From Betaproteobacteria bacterium Ga0077532 (GTDB lineage Bacteria; Pseudomonadota; Gammaproteobacteria; Burkholderiales; Ga0077523), in NCBI GenBank assembly GCA_001464895.1, contig LNEE01000027.1:62001-126000 (forward strand): a DNA stretch of 64,000 bases, given 5' to 3'. The translations under genes were made by a program, and so were the position numbers. Positions 18,460 through 27,673 of this stretch are shown in pieces. Positions within the stretch are counted from its first letter, which is position 1; each line of letters starts with the position of its first letter. The notes beneath the pieces were generated by a model, which did not search any database, was not told where the DNA came from, and was given only the letters and a program-made list of their open reading frames with translations.

Positions 18460-19274
18460 TGCAGCAGGGGTGGATTCAGCACCCGACCCACCCCGGGAGG
18501 GATCGTTGGGCAATCAGGAAGTTGCACCGTTGTTGCATCGCAACATGGGCCCTTGGACAGTTTTCGCGCGTGCGATTCCGCACACTGCACCGCGGATCCG
18601 TCCGACCCGGTCTCGCACCCGGACTTCTCCGGATGCCGACCGGAATGGGCCCACCGCTCGAGTGCCACCTGAACGCCTCCGGTTCGCCTCCCGACCCATG
18701 GGACATCCGGATGCTTCCTTGGCAACACTCTCGAGCCGCCGGCGGTATGGGTGAAGGTTCGATCGTTCGAGCGCCGTGGCGCAAAAGTGGATCGACGCCG
18801 GGCCGGCCGAAGTCATCACTTCGGGTCGGACCAGACCAAGAAAACATCACGCGCACCGGATCAGGCCCGGGACGCAGAGGCCAGGACTCTCGCCAAGACT
18901 CGCAAGTGGTCGGGCGATTCCTGGAGAGCCGTCCCGCACCTCCGGCCCTGACGAATGCCCGCCGTGCACTTCCAGATCCTCGGCCGGCTCGGCCGCGGCG
19001 CCCCGTTTACGACGGGATGATCCAGTCCATCGTCTGGTCGTTCGCGTCCGGGTATGTGATCCTTGCGCCGCCCGTGCGCGCAATGCCGGGCATCGCAGAA
19101 GGTCCGAACACAGAAGGTCCGAACACAGTTGGAAAGCGTTCCCATGGCTCATGCAGCAGTTGCCCAAGCCCGGAGTTTTCGAGGACGTGCTCGCGAGACG
19201 CATCGTCCCGGCGCACCACATCTGCGGATTCGCCGGGCCCGCTTCCACGGCTCGGATGACGTACGCCGCCGCCC
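18460..19274. other. about 0.8 kb without a convincing gene
   Basis: Open frames exist on both strands but have Arg/Pro/Ser-rich, shadow-like composition and no recognisable domain. A perfect 15-bp tandem duplication (CAGAAGGTCCGAACA at 19096-19125) is the only structure noted. It may be a divergent regulatory region or a decayed gene. Confidence 0.5.
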
Positions 19275-20639
19275 ATGCACGACGTAGCTGTGATCGGTGG
19301 CGGGGTGGTGGGGTGCGCCCTGCTGCGCCGACTCGCGCTGCACGGGCTCGATGCAGTGCTGCTGGAGCGCGGTCGGGACATTCTCTCCGGCGCCAGCAAG
19401 GCCAACAGCGCTCTGCTCCACACCGGATTCGATGCCCCCGCGAACAGTCTTGAACTGTCGTGCATTCGCGCCGGGTATAGCGAGTACTTCGATATCCACG
19501 AAAGCCTCGGCCTGCCACTTGTGCAGACCGGGGCAGTCATGGTCGCGTGGAACGAAACCCAGCAGGCACGTCTTCCCTCGCTTCTCGCAAAAGCCCACGC
19601 CAACGGCATCCTGGACGTCAGGGCCATCAGCCCTGCCGAGATCGACAGGCTGCAGCCCGGGCTCGCACCGGGTGCGCTCGCCGGACTCCACATCCCCGGC
19701 GAGCACGTGATCGACCCGTGGTCCGCACCGCTCGCGTACGTGCGCCAGGCCATGGCCCACGGCGCAACCGTGATCCGCGACTGCGAGGTCCTCGACGGCG
19801 TTCTCGAAGACGGCATCTGGCGCCTCGTCACCCCTAGGGGCGACGTCCAAGCGCGGATCGTCGTCAATGCGGCCGGACTCTACGGCGATCTCGTCGAGCG
19901 ACTCGCGCGCATCCCACCATTCGAGATCCGCCCCCGCAAAGGCCAGTTCGTCGTGCTCGACAAGAGCGCCCACGCCGCGGTCCGCACCATCGTGCTGCCT
20001 GTCCCCGATGAGCGTACGAAAGGGATCATCGTCTGCCCCACGGCCTTCGGAAACGTGATCGTCGGCCCGACGGCCGAGGAGCAGACCGCGCGGGACCAAG
20101 CCGCCACCGACACCGCCACCCTGGAGGCCCTCGTCGCGCGCGGCCGGGAGATCCTGCCCGCGCTCGCCGGGCACGCCGTGACCGCCACGTACGCCGGCCT
20201 GCGCCCCGCCACGGAGCGTTCCGAGTACCGCATCGAAGCGCTGCCGGACCAGCAATGGATCAGCGTCGCGGGCATCCGCTCCACCGGCCTCACGGCGGCC
20301 CTGGGCATCGCACGCCACGTCCTCGACCTCTTCCGGCGCCACTTCGGTCCGGTGGCCGACGAGGCGGTGCCGGTCAGCACGCCGGTACCGAACCTGTGCG
20401 AGTCCCTCCCCCGTCGCTGGATGCAACCGGATGCCGGAGAGATCGTGTGCCACTGCGAGCGAGTCACACGGTCGGAGATCGAGGCAGCCCTGTCCGGACC
20501 GCTGCCGGCAGGCGACCTCGGAGGCCTGCGCCGCCGGACCCGCGCCATGCTCGGCCGCTGCCAGGGTTTCCATTGCGCCGGACGGGTCGCAAGACTCGCC
20601 GCGGGGCGCCTCCCCGAGTTCCCGGAGAACCAGCCCTGA
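19275..20639 (+). CDS. GlpA-like FAD-dependent dehydrogenase with C-terminal [2Fe-2S]/BFD-like domain
   Basis: 454 residues. The N-terminal FAD site is VIGGGVVGC (near 6-14), followed by a DAO-type oxidoreductase fold (GASKANSALLHTGFDA matches the glycerol-3-phosphate dehydrogenase family). The C-terminus has a BFD-like Cys cluster (VCHCERVT then RCQGFHC), as in anaerobic GlpA and related sarcosine/opine-type oxidases. It would oxidise a polyol phosphate or amine-type substrate and pass electrons to the membrane. It overlaps the next flavoprotein by 4 bp and is followed by an FGGY kinase, an arrangement seen for glycerol-3-phosphate utilisation operons. Exact substrate is not proven. Confidence 0.87.
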   Translation: MHDVAVIGGGVVGCALLRRLALHGLDAVLLERGRDILSGASKANSALLHTGFDAPANSLELSCIRAGYSEYFDIHESLGLPLVQTGAVMVAWNETQQARLPSLLAKAHANGILDVRAISPAEIDRLQPGLAPGALAGLHIPGEHVIDPWSAPLAYVRQAMAHGATVIRDCEVLDGVLEDGIWRLVTPRGDVQARIVVNAAGLYGDLVERLARIPPFEIRPRKGQFVVLDKSAHAAVRTIVLPVPDERTKGIIVCPTAFGNVIVGPTAEEQTARDQAATDTATLEALVARGREILPALAGHAVTATYAGLRPATERSEYRIEALPDQQWISVAGIRSTGLTAALGIARHVLDLFRRHFGPVADEAVPVSTPVPNLCESLPRRWMQPDAGEIVCHCERVTRSEIEAALSGPLPAGDLGGLRRRTRAMLGRCQGFHCAGRVARLAAGRLPEFPENQP

Positions 20640-21862
20640 ACGCCGTCGATCACGAGGTCGTCATCATCGGCGCCGGCGTCGCGGGTCTCTCGGCGGCGGC
20701 AGAGCTGATGCGGCTCGGCATCCGCGACATCGTCGTCCTCGAACGCGACGCCGAAGGGGGCGGGATCCCGCGTCTGTGCGCGCATCCCGGCTTCGGCCTG
20801 AAGGAGTTCCACCGCATCCTGCACGGCCCCGAGTACGCACGGCGCCTCGTGGCCGCGGCAGCCGGGATCGACCTGCGCACCGGGCACGCGCTGCTCGGCG
20901 TGGACCCGGACGGCACGCTGCGCATCGCGGGCCCGGACGGCCCGGGCGTCCTCCGCGCCCGCGCCGTCCTGCTCGCACTGGGGACGCGTGAGACGCCCCG
21001 ATCCGCGCGCCTGGTGGGCGGATCGCGCCCCTGGGGCGTCTTCACCACCGGGGCGCTGCAGCAACTGGTGCACGGTGCGCATCAGCGCCCATGCCGCCGC
21101 GCCGTCATCGTGGGCTCGGAACTCGTCGCGCTCTCGAACCTGCTCACGTTCCGGCACGCCGGGATCACTCCGGTGGCAATCGTCGAGGAGGCGAGCCACA
21201 CCCTCGCGCCCCGGGCGCTCGCGTGGGCGGCAGGCGTCGCATTCCGAACCCCGGTGCTGACCGATGCGCGTCCGGTCGCCATCCACGGGACGCACCGCGT
21301 CGAGGCGCTGGAGATCGATCACCACGGCCACCGTCGGCTGCTCGCGTGCGACGGCGTGATATTCACGGGCCGCTTCGTGCCCGACGCCGCTCCGCTGGTG
21401 GGGTCGTCGATCACGATGGACGCCGGCACGGGCGGCCCTGTCGTGGATCAATACGGACGGACCGCGATCCCCACGATCTTCGCTGCCGGCAACGTGCTGC
21501 GGCCGGTGGAACCCTCCTGGACGGCGTGGACGGAAGGCCGCGCCGTCGCGCAGGCGATGGCCGGGCAGCTCGCCGGTCGGCTCCCCGTCCCGACCCACCG
21601 CACGACGCTGTCGGCCGCGCCGCCGTTGCGCTTCGTCTGTCCGCAGCAGTGGAGCGAGCCGTCGCCGCTGCAGGTCGCGCTGCCCATGCAGGTACGAAGC
21701 GGCGATGACGTCTCGGGACGACTCCGGCTCACGGCGCATGGTGAGGAGCTCTGGGGGCACCGTGCCCGACTCCGCACCGGGCGACGGATCCCGGTCGGTG
21801 GCCGCCTCGACGACGTCGCACCCGGCGCGGAAGTCCTCGTGGAGGTCGTGCGCCCGAATTGA
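20636..21862 (+). CDS. FAD/NAD(P)-dependent oxidoreductase, GlpB/HcnB-like, apparent CTG start
   Basis: 408 residues. FAD motif VIIGAGVAGLSAAAELMRLG sits right at the N-terminus. A second nucleotide site (RRAVIVGSELVAL) and a late NAIFAAGN-like segment (TIFAAGNVL) define a pyridine-nucleotide-disulfide-type flavoprotein. The start is unusual: no ATG, GTG or TTG lies in frame between the FAD motif and a long noncoding-looking stretch. CTG at 20636 overlaps the upstream stop (CTGA) and has GGAG 8 bp before it. It probably forms a complex with the preceding GlpA-like subunit. Confidence 0.85.
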   Translation: MNAVDHEVVIIGAGVAGLSAAAELMRLGIRDIVVLERDAEGGGIPRLCAHPGFGLKEFHRILHGPEYARRLVAAAAGIDLRTGHALLGVDPDGTLRIAGPDGPGVLRARAVLLALGTRETPRSARLVGGSRPWGVFTTGALQQLVHGAHQRPCRRAVIVGSELVALSNLLTFRHAGITPVAIVEEASHTLAPRALAWAAGVAFRTPVLTDARPVAIHGTHRVEALEIDHHGHRRLLACDGVIFTGRFVPDAAPLVGSSITMDAGTGGPVVDQYGRTAIPTIFAAGNVLRPVEPSWTAWTEGRAVAQAMAGQLAGRLPVPTHRTTLSAAPPLRFVCPQQWSEPSPLQVALPMQVRSGDDVSGRLRLTAHGEELWGHRARLRTGRRIPVGGRLDDVAPGAEVLVEVVRPN

Positions 21863-21945
21863 TCCGCATCAGATGTCGGGTTCCCGATCCGTGGGATCTT
21901 CCGACCTGCCGCGATCCGACGGTAACTGCACACGACGATTCCACG

Positions 21946-23391
21946 ATGGCCAAGGCACCCCGCTTCGTGGTGGGCATCGACCAGGGAACGACCTCGACCA
22001 AGGCCTTCCGGCTACGCCAGGATGGCGAGCTCGTTCCGCTCTGCAACGTCGAGCACCGCCAGTTCTACCCGCAGGCCGGGTGGGTGGAACACGATCCGCT
22101 GGAGCTGCTCGCGGCGGTCGAGCAGTGCCTCGACGCATCCGCTGGCGCAGCCGGGGTGGGCCTCGACAATCAGGGCGAGACCGTGGTCGCCTGGCACGCC
22201 AAAACAGGCACTCCGCTCTACCGCGCCATCGTCTGGCAGGACAACCGGACACGCACCCAGGTCGAGCAGTTGCGTCACGACGGCGCCGAGGCGCTGACCC
22301 GGTCCCGGGCGGGGTTGCCTCTCGATGCGTACTTCGCCGCCTCGAAGTTGCGCTGGCTTCTCGACCACGCGCCGGATGCGCGTCGCCTCGCACGACAGGG
22401 GCTGCTGCGGCTCGGGACGTCCGATGCCTTCTTCCTCGACCGCCTCTGCGGCGTCTACGCCACGGACATCACGACCGCGTCCCGCACGAGCCTGATGAAC
22501 CTCGCCACCGGCATGTGGGATCCCGAACTCTGCCGGCTCTTCGGCGTCCCGATCGGTCTGCTGCCCCCCATCCTGCCCTCTGTACATCCCTTCGGCGAGA
22601 TCCGCGGGCGCGGGCTTCCGCTCACGGCCGCCATCGTCGACCAGCAGGCCGCCCTGTTCGGTCACGGATGCCATCTGCCTGGCGACATCAAGATCACCTT
22701 CGGCACCGGTGCGTTTGCCCTTGCCGTCGCCGGTGACAAGCCGCCCGCGGGCGACGGCGGCATGCTGCCGACGGTGGCCTGGCGGATCGGCGACCGCACC
22801 GCGTATGCGATGGACGGCGGCGTCTACAACGCTGCATCGGCGCTCAACTGGGTGCGCGGCCTCGGACTCTTCACGGACCTGCGCGAGATCGACAGCTTCC
22901 AGGGCCCCGCCGCACTCGAACGCGGGCTCGCCTTCGTACCCGCCCTGTCCGGGCTCGCCTGCCCCTACTGGGATCGCTCGGCGGCCGGACTCTGGCTGGG
23001 CATGGGTCTCGAGACCACCCGGGACCACATGCTGCAGGCCGTCCTGGAGGGCATCGCGATGCGCAGTGCGCAGGCACTGGCGGCCATGGACACCCAGATC
23101 CCCCTGGCCCGATCGGTATCGGTCGATGGCGGCCTTGCCCGGAACCGCTATTTCTGCGACTTCCTGGCCCGCGCGCTCGGCCGGCAGATCGTGATCCCGT
23201 CCGCGCCGGAGCTGACCGGGCTGGGCTGTGCCCAGCTCGCCTACATCGGCGCAGGCCTCGGGCCGCTGGACGGGCTGCCGCCCGTGGCCCGCCCGGAACG
23301 GGTGATCGCGGCTGCCGAGCCGCTCCCGGCGGCCCTGCACGCCCGATACGCAGACGCCGTCGCGCGTAGTCGAGGCTGGCGGACGGACTGA
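21946..23391 (+). CDS. FGGY-family carbohydrate kinase, glycerol kinase-like
   Basis: 481 residues from ATG 21946. The ATPase core starts FVVGIDQGTTSTKAFR (glycerol kinase DQGTTSTR-type). It continues with AIVWQDNRT, TFGTGAFAL and DGGLARNRYFCDFLA, the standard FGGY landmarks. It would phosphorylate glycerol or a related polyol with ATP, feeding the two upstream flavoproteins. Gap to the previous gene is 83 bp on the same strand. The assignment as glycerol rather than another polyol kinase is likely but not certain. Behind it, 23392-23665 is gene-free and contains several GGCGCAGGCG-type short repeats. Confidence 0.87.
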   Translation: MAKAPRFVVGIDQGTTSTKAFRLRQDGELVPLCNVEHRQFYPQAGWVEHDPLELLAAVEQCLDASAGAAGVGLDNQGETVVAWHAKTGTPLYRAIVWQDNRTRTQVEQLRHDGAEALTRSRAGLPLDAYFAASKLRWLLDHAPDARRLARQGLLRLGTSDAFFLDRLCGVYATDITTASRTSLMNLATGMWDPELCRLFGVPIGLLPPILPSVHPFGEIRGRGLPLTAAIVDQQAALFGHGCHLPGDIKITFGTGAFALAVAGDKPPAGDGGMLPTVAWRIGDRTAYAMDGGVYNAASALNWVRGLGLFTDLREIDSFQGPAALERGLAFVPALSGLACPYWDRSAAGLWLGMGLETTRDHMLQAVLEGIAMRSAQALAAMDTQIPLARSVSVDGGLARNRYFCDFLARALGRQIVIPSAPELTGLGCAQLAYIGAGLGPLDGLPPVARPERVIAAAEPLPAALHARYADAVARSRGWRTD

Positions 23392-23665
23392 CCTGCGCCG
23401 GGGCGCTGCCTGCTCCGCATTCCCGGGGCGCAGGCGCACTCCTCCGCATCCACGCGGCGCAGGCGGATCCCGCGTGTTCCGGCGCAGGCGGGTCCCCAGT
23501 GTTCCGGCGCAATGCGCCACTGCGGTCTTGCTTACCACGAAGGGATGGCCGAACGCCCCGGCCGGGTGCACCCGTTCCCCGCCGGAATCGGGGCGGGTAC
23601 CATCGAAAGCATCCTCCCGATACCGGTGTCGTGCGGGTCATCGCCCCTGGCACCCCGAAATCACC

Positions 23666-25054
23666 ATGGCCGTTTACACCCATATCGTCGGCGCCGTCAC
23701 GTACCGCTTCGAAGACCTTCGCACACTGCTCGCCAAGGCGACCCCCGCCCGGTCGGGTGACCGCCTCGCCGGCATCGCTGCCGCGACCGCCGAGGAACGC
23801 GTCGCCGCGCAGATGACCCTGGCCGAAGTGCCCCTCGCCCGCTTCCTCGACGAGGCCGTCGTTCCGTACGAGACCGACGAGATCACCCGCCTCATCATCG
23901 ACACGCACGACGCCGCGGCCTTCGCGCCGATCGCGCATCTCACCGTGGGGGATTTCCGCGACTGGCTGCTCTCGTACGAGGTGGACGGCGCCGCTCTCAC
24001 CGCGCTGGCGCCGGGGCTCACGCCCGAAATGGTGGCGGCCGTATCGAAGCTGATGCGCATCCAGGACATGGTGCTGGTCGCGCGGAAGGTGCGCGTGGTC
24101 ACGGCGTTCCGCGACACGCTCGGGCTACCCGGACGCCTGTCGTGCCGCCTCCAGCCGAACCACCCGACCGACGACACGCGCGGCATCGCGGCGGCCGTCC
24201 TCGACGGGCTGCTCTACGGCTGCGGCGATGCGGTCATCGGCATCAACCCCGCCACCGACAATCTCGAACAGGTCACCCGACTCCTGCTGCTTCTCGACGA
24301 GGTGATCCAGACCTACAGAATCCCGACGCAGAGCTGCATCCTCACGCACGTCACGACGTCCATGGACGCCATGCGGCGCGGCGCACCGATGGACCTCGTC
24401 TTCCAGTCGATCGGCGGCACGGAGGCCGTGAACCGCAGCTTCGGCGTGCACGCCGCGATGCTGGGCGAGGCCGACGCCATGGCGCGCGCCCTCGGTCGCG
24501 GTACCGTCGGCGACAACGTCATGTACTTCGAGACCGGCCAGGGCAGCGCGCTCTCCGCCAACGCGCACCACGGCGTCGACCAGCAGACCATCGAGGCGCG
24601 CGCGTACGGCCTGGCCCGGCAGTACCGGCCGCTGCTCGTGAACAGCGTCGTGGGGTTCATCGGCCCCGAGTACCTGAACGGGCGCGAGATCATCCGCGCG
24701 GGCGTCGAGGACCACTTCTGCGGCAAGCTGCTGGGCCTGCCGATGGGCATGGACGTCTGCTACACGAACCACGCGGACGCCGACCAGGACGACATGGACA
24801 CCCTGCTCACGCTGCTCGGCACGGCCGGCGTGAACTACATCATGGGCGTGCCGGGCGCCGACGACATCATGCTCAACTACCAGAGCACCTCGTTCCACGA
24901 CACGCTGTACCTCCGCCAGACCCTCGGGCTCCGCCCGGCACCGGAGTTCGAGGACTGGCTCGCGCGGATGGGCATCCTGGAAGACGGGCTCCGGCTCGCC
25001 CCGGCGAACGCATCGCATCCGTTGCTCGCCCTCGCCGACACGGCGGCCGCATGA
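23666..25054 (+). CDS. eutB: ethanolamine ammonia-lyase large subunit
   Basis: 462 residues from ATG 23666, matching the usual EutB length (about 455-465). Characteristic segments are QPNHPTDDTRGIAAA, GCGDAVIGINPATDN, the C-terminal YTNHADADQDDMDTL and GVNYIMGVPGADDIMLNYQS. EutB forms with EutC the adenosylcobalamin-dependent enzyme that converts ethanolamine to acetaldehyde and ammonia. No microcompartment shell, eutA reactivase or transporter genes are adjacent, so this is a minimal cytosolic system. eutC overlaps by ATGA. Confidence 0.97.
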   Translation: MAVYTHIVGAVTYRFEDLRTLLAKATPARSGDRLAGIAAATAEERVAAQMTLAEVPLARFLDEAVVPYETDEITRLIIDTHDAAAFAPIAHLTVGDFRDWLLSYEVDGAALTALAPGLTPEMVAAVSKLMRIQDMVLVARKVRVVTAFRDTLGLPGRLSCRLQPNHPTDDTRGIAAAVLDGLLYGCGDAVIGINPATDNLEQVTRLLLLLDEVIQTYRIPTQSCILTHVTTSMDAMRRGAPMDLVFQSIGGTEAVNRSFGVHAAMLGEADAMARALGRGTVGDNVMYFETGQGSALSANAHHGVDQQTIEARAYGLARQYRPLLVNSVVGFIGPEYLNGREIIRAGVEDHFCGKLLGLPMGMDVCYTNHADADQDDMDTLLTLLGTAGVNYIMGVPGADDIMLNYQSTSFHDTLYLRQTLGLRPAPEFEDWLARMGILEDGLRLAPANASHPLLALADTAAA

Positions 25055-25869
25055 GCAACGTCCCGCGCAAGCCTGCGGGCCCGGTCGGCATCCCCGACCC
25101 CTGGAACATCCTCGGAAAGTTCACCGCGGCGCGCATCGGGCTGGGCCGGGCCGGCGGGAGCGTGCCGACACGACCGCTGCTCGATTTCCAGCTTTCGCAC
25201 GCCCGCGCCCGGGACGCCGTCCATCACACCCTGGATGTGCAGGCCCTGGCGGTGCGGCTTCGCGAGACCGGACGCGAAGTGCTGACCCTCTTGAGCGCCG
25301 CGCCCGACCGGTCGACCTTCATCGCGCGCCCCGATCTCGGCCGAATCCTGGGCGCTTCATCCAAGGCAGCTCTGGAAGCGAAGGCGCTGCCCAACGAGCC
25401 CTTCGACGTCGCTTTCGTGGTGGCTGACGGACTCTCCGCAATGGCGGTCGAGGCCCATGCCGCCGCGTTCCTCGACACGATCCTCCCGCGCCTCGACGCC
25501 GACGGGTGGCGCATCGCGCCGCTGGCGATCGTCGAGCAGGGCCGCGTGGCGGTGGCCGACGAGGTCGGCGCGCTGCTGCACGCGAAGCTGTCGGTGATCC
25601 TGATCGGCGAGCGTCCGGGGCTCTCGTCGCCCGACAGTCTGGGCCTCTACCTCACGTGGGATCCGCTACCGGGCCGCAGCAATGCCGAGCGCAACTGCAT
25701 CTCGAACATCCGTCCACCGGAGGGCCTGTCGTACGCGCTCGCCGCCCACAAGCTGCACTTCCTCATGACCGAATCGCGGCGGCGGAAGCTCTCGGGGGTC
25801 GATCTCAAGGAAGACGCGCCGGCGCTCGCTTCGACGGGCGCACCGGACCGGCTGGAACAGGCGGGCTGA
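25051..25869 (+). CDS. eutC: ethanolamine ammonia-lyase small subunit
   Basis: 272 residues, start overlapping the eutB stop (ATGA at 25051-25054). The conserved small-subunit features are LDFQLSHARARDAVHH, the FVVADGLSAMAVEAHA segment, GRVAVADEVGALL and a cobalamin-contact region around LIGERPGLSSPDSLGLYLTW, ending ERNCISNIRPPEGLSY. It binds adenosylcobalamin at the interface with EutB. Co-location with GlpA/B-like enzymes and a glycerol-type kinase suggests the cluster processes both halves of glycerophosphoethanolamine-like compounds; this is inference. The gene converges on the next one. Confidence 0.97.
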   Translation: MSNVPRKPAGPVGIPDPWNILGKFTAARIGLGRAGGSVPTRPLLDFQLSHARARDAVHHTLDVQALAVRLRETGREVLTLLSAAPDRSTFIARPDLGRILGASSKAALEAKALPNEPFDVAFVVADGLSAMAVEAHAAAFLDTILPRLDADGWRIAPLAIVEQGRVAVADEVGALLHAKLSVILIGERPGLSSPDSLGLYLTWDPLPGRSNAERNCISNIRPPEGLSYALAAHKLHFLMTESRRRKLSGVDLKEDAPALASTGAPDRLEQAG

Positions 25870-25904
25870 CCGGCAGGCTGGAAGGCGGGCCGGAAGGCGG
25901 CGTT

Positions 25905-26714
25905 TCAGTCGATCTTGAAGGCATGCACGCAGTAGCCCTCGCGCAGGTTGCGCAGGAACCACCGCATGACCCACGCACGCGTCGATATCGCCCGGTATTC
26001 GGCAGCCCGCAACGGGATGGACACGCGGGCAGCCTCCCGATAGCCGAGCGACATGAACAGCGCCGCGGGATTCTTGGGTGTCCAGGTGAATCGGGCGCCG
26101 AGGCGTTCGATCTCAGCGTGGATCTCCTGACCGTACTGCCGGAAGAACTTCTCCGACATGAGGTCACAAAGCAGGCTGTGGTTCGGGAAGAGCTTCTTGA
26201 GCACAGCGCAGGTCCGCCGGATGGTGGGCTCGTCGAGGTACATGAGCACGCCTTCCATCACGACGCTCATCCGCTCGGTCGTCGCGAAGGGTGCGAGCTT
26301 CGCCTCGAGGGAATCGGTGGAGAAATCGATGGCGATGCGCGTGAGCGACGTCGGGCATGTCGACGCCGGCAGCAGGCGCTCCTTGCGTTCGATGATCGGC
26401 GCTTCGTCCAGCTCGACCCAGCGCCCGGAGCCCAGCCGGAACGGCCGGCTGTCGAGGCCGGCACCGAGCAGCACGGTGAGGCGGAGCGGCTGCCCCTTGA
26501 AGCGGTCGCGCAGCATGTCGTCGAGGATGCGATGGCGGGTGACGTTGCTGCCGTTCTGATTCGCGAACCGTTCGAAGGCCGCGAAGATGCGCCGGCCGTC
26601 GTCGCCCATCAGCGTCGCGGCATGGCGGTCGCCCACCACGGGCACGGGGTTCTCCGCATCGACCATGCGTACGCCGCCGCAGTAGAAGGCCGTCGGCGAC
26701 ACCGGGTTGCTCAT
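25905..26714 (-). CDS. class I SAM-dependent methyltransferase, leucine-carboxyl-methyltransferase-like
   Basis: 269 residues from ATG 26714, which has a strong AAGGAGG site. The sequence (NVTRHRILDDMLRD, VLLGAGLDSRPFRLG, VELDEAPIIERKERLL, VVMEGVLMYLDE) matches the COG3315 O-methyltransferase family involved in polyketide or small-molecule methylation. The motif GAGLDSRPFR binds SAM. A specific substrate cannot be given. It lies downstream of the dehydratase gene on the same strand (gap 32 bp). Confidence 0.9.
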   Translation of the reverse strand: MSNPVSPTAFYCGGVRMVDAENPVPVVGDRHAATLMGDDGRRIFAAFERFANQNGSNVTRHRILDDMLRDRFKGQPLRLTVLLGAGLDSRPFRLGSGRWVELDEAPIIERKERLLPASTCPTSLTRIAIDFSTDSLEAKLAPFATTERMSVVMEGVLMYLDEPTIRRTCAVLKKLFPNHSLLCDLMSEKFFRQYGQEIHAEIERLGARFTWTPKNPAALFMSLGYREAARVSIPLRAAEYRAISTRAWVMRWFLRNLREGYCVHAFKID

Positions 26715-26746
26715 GCATATCCTCCTTGGGTCATCGGCGGGGCGTG

Positions 26747-27673
26747 TCAGAAGACGTCGCCCGGATGACAGTTCGCGCCACACACGATCACGCCGACGCG
26801 CTCGCCCGGCGCCGCGACATAGCTGCCGGACAGCAGCGCTGCCGTGGCGGCAGCCCCACCCGGCTCGGCCACGACGCGGAGGTCGCGCCAGAGGAGCCGG
26901 CGAGCGGCGATGATATCCGCGTCGTCGACCAGCACGACGCGTTCCACCTGCGTGCGGGCAATCTTGAAGGCGATCGATCCGATGCGGCGCGCCCCGAGGG
27001 AGTCCGCGGCGACCCCCGAAACCGGGACGTCCACCGGGTTGCCGGCTTCGAGCGCCGCGTGCAGGGCCCGCGAAGTCGTCGGCTCGACACCGACCACTTT
27101 CACGCGCCCGTCGAACCACGCGGCGACGCCACCGATCAATCCGCCGCCGCCCACCGCGACGAGCACGGTGTCGAGGTCGGGCACCTGGGTCTCGAATTCC
27201 CGCCCGGTGGTGCCCTGCCCGGCCACGACTTCCGGCTGATCGTAGGCATGCACCCGCAGGGCCCCCGTCTCGGCACGTCGCGCCTCGCTCGCCTCGTAGG
27301 CCTCGGCGTAGTCGCGGCCGACCACGTTCACCGTGGCGCCCTGCGCCTTCAGGGCTTCGATCTTCACCGGGTTGGAGATCTCGGGCACGAATATCTCGGC
27401 ACGGTGACCCAGCACGCGGGCAGCGTAGGCGACGGCGAGACCATGGTTCCCGCCGGACGCGGCGATCACGCCCGCCGGCACTGCATCGGCGCCCAGGATG
27501 CGGTTGAAGGCACCGCGCGCCTTGAACGAACCGGTGTGCTGCAACTGTTCCAGCTTGAGCGTGATGTCCGCCGGCGTGAGGTCTGACCAGACCCCCGGGC
27601 GGAGGACCGGCGTGACGCGCACATGCCCGGCGATCCGCGCCGCCGCTGCCTCGATGACGTCGCGCCCGATCAT
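26747..27673 (-). CDS. PLP-dependent threonine/serine dehydratase
   Basis: 308 residues from ATG 27673. Typical fold-type II features: the PLP lysine in GSFKARGAFNR, the SGGNHG motif (AASGGNHGLAVAYAA), a glycine-rich phosphate loop (VAVGGGGLIGGVAAW) and GANCHPGDV at the end. It deaminates L-threonine or L-serine to the 2-oxo acid and ammonia, or may act on a hydroxy-amino acid such as threo-3-hydroxyaspartate. No regulatory ACT domain is present, so the form is short and biodegradative. The start overlaps the stop of the DsbA-family gene (ATGA). Confidence 0.92.
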   Translation of the reverse strand: MIGRDVIEAAAARIAGHVRVTPVLRPGVWSDLTPADITLKLEQLQHTGSFKARGAFNRILGADAVPAGVIAASGGNHGLAVAYAARVLGHRAEIFVPEISNPVKIEALKAQGATVNVVGRDYAEAYEASEARRAETGALRVHAYDQPEVVAGQGTTGREFETQVPDLDTVLVAVGGGGLIGGVAAWFDGRVKVVGVEPTTSRALHAALEAGNPVDVPVSGVAADSLGARRIGSIAFKIARTQVERVVLVDDADIIAARRLLWRDLRVVAEPGGAAATAALLSGSYVAAPGERVGVIVCGANCHPGDVF

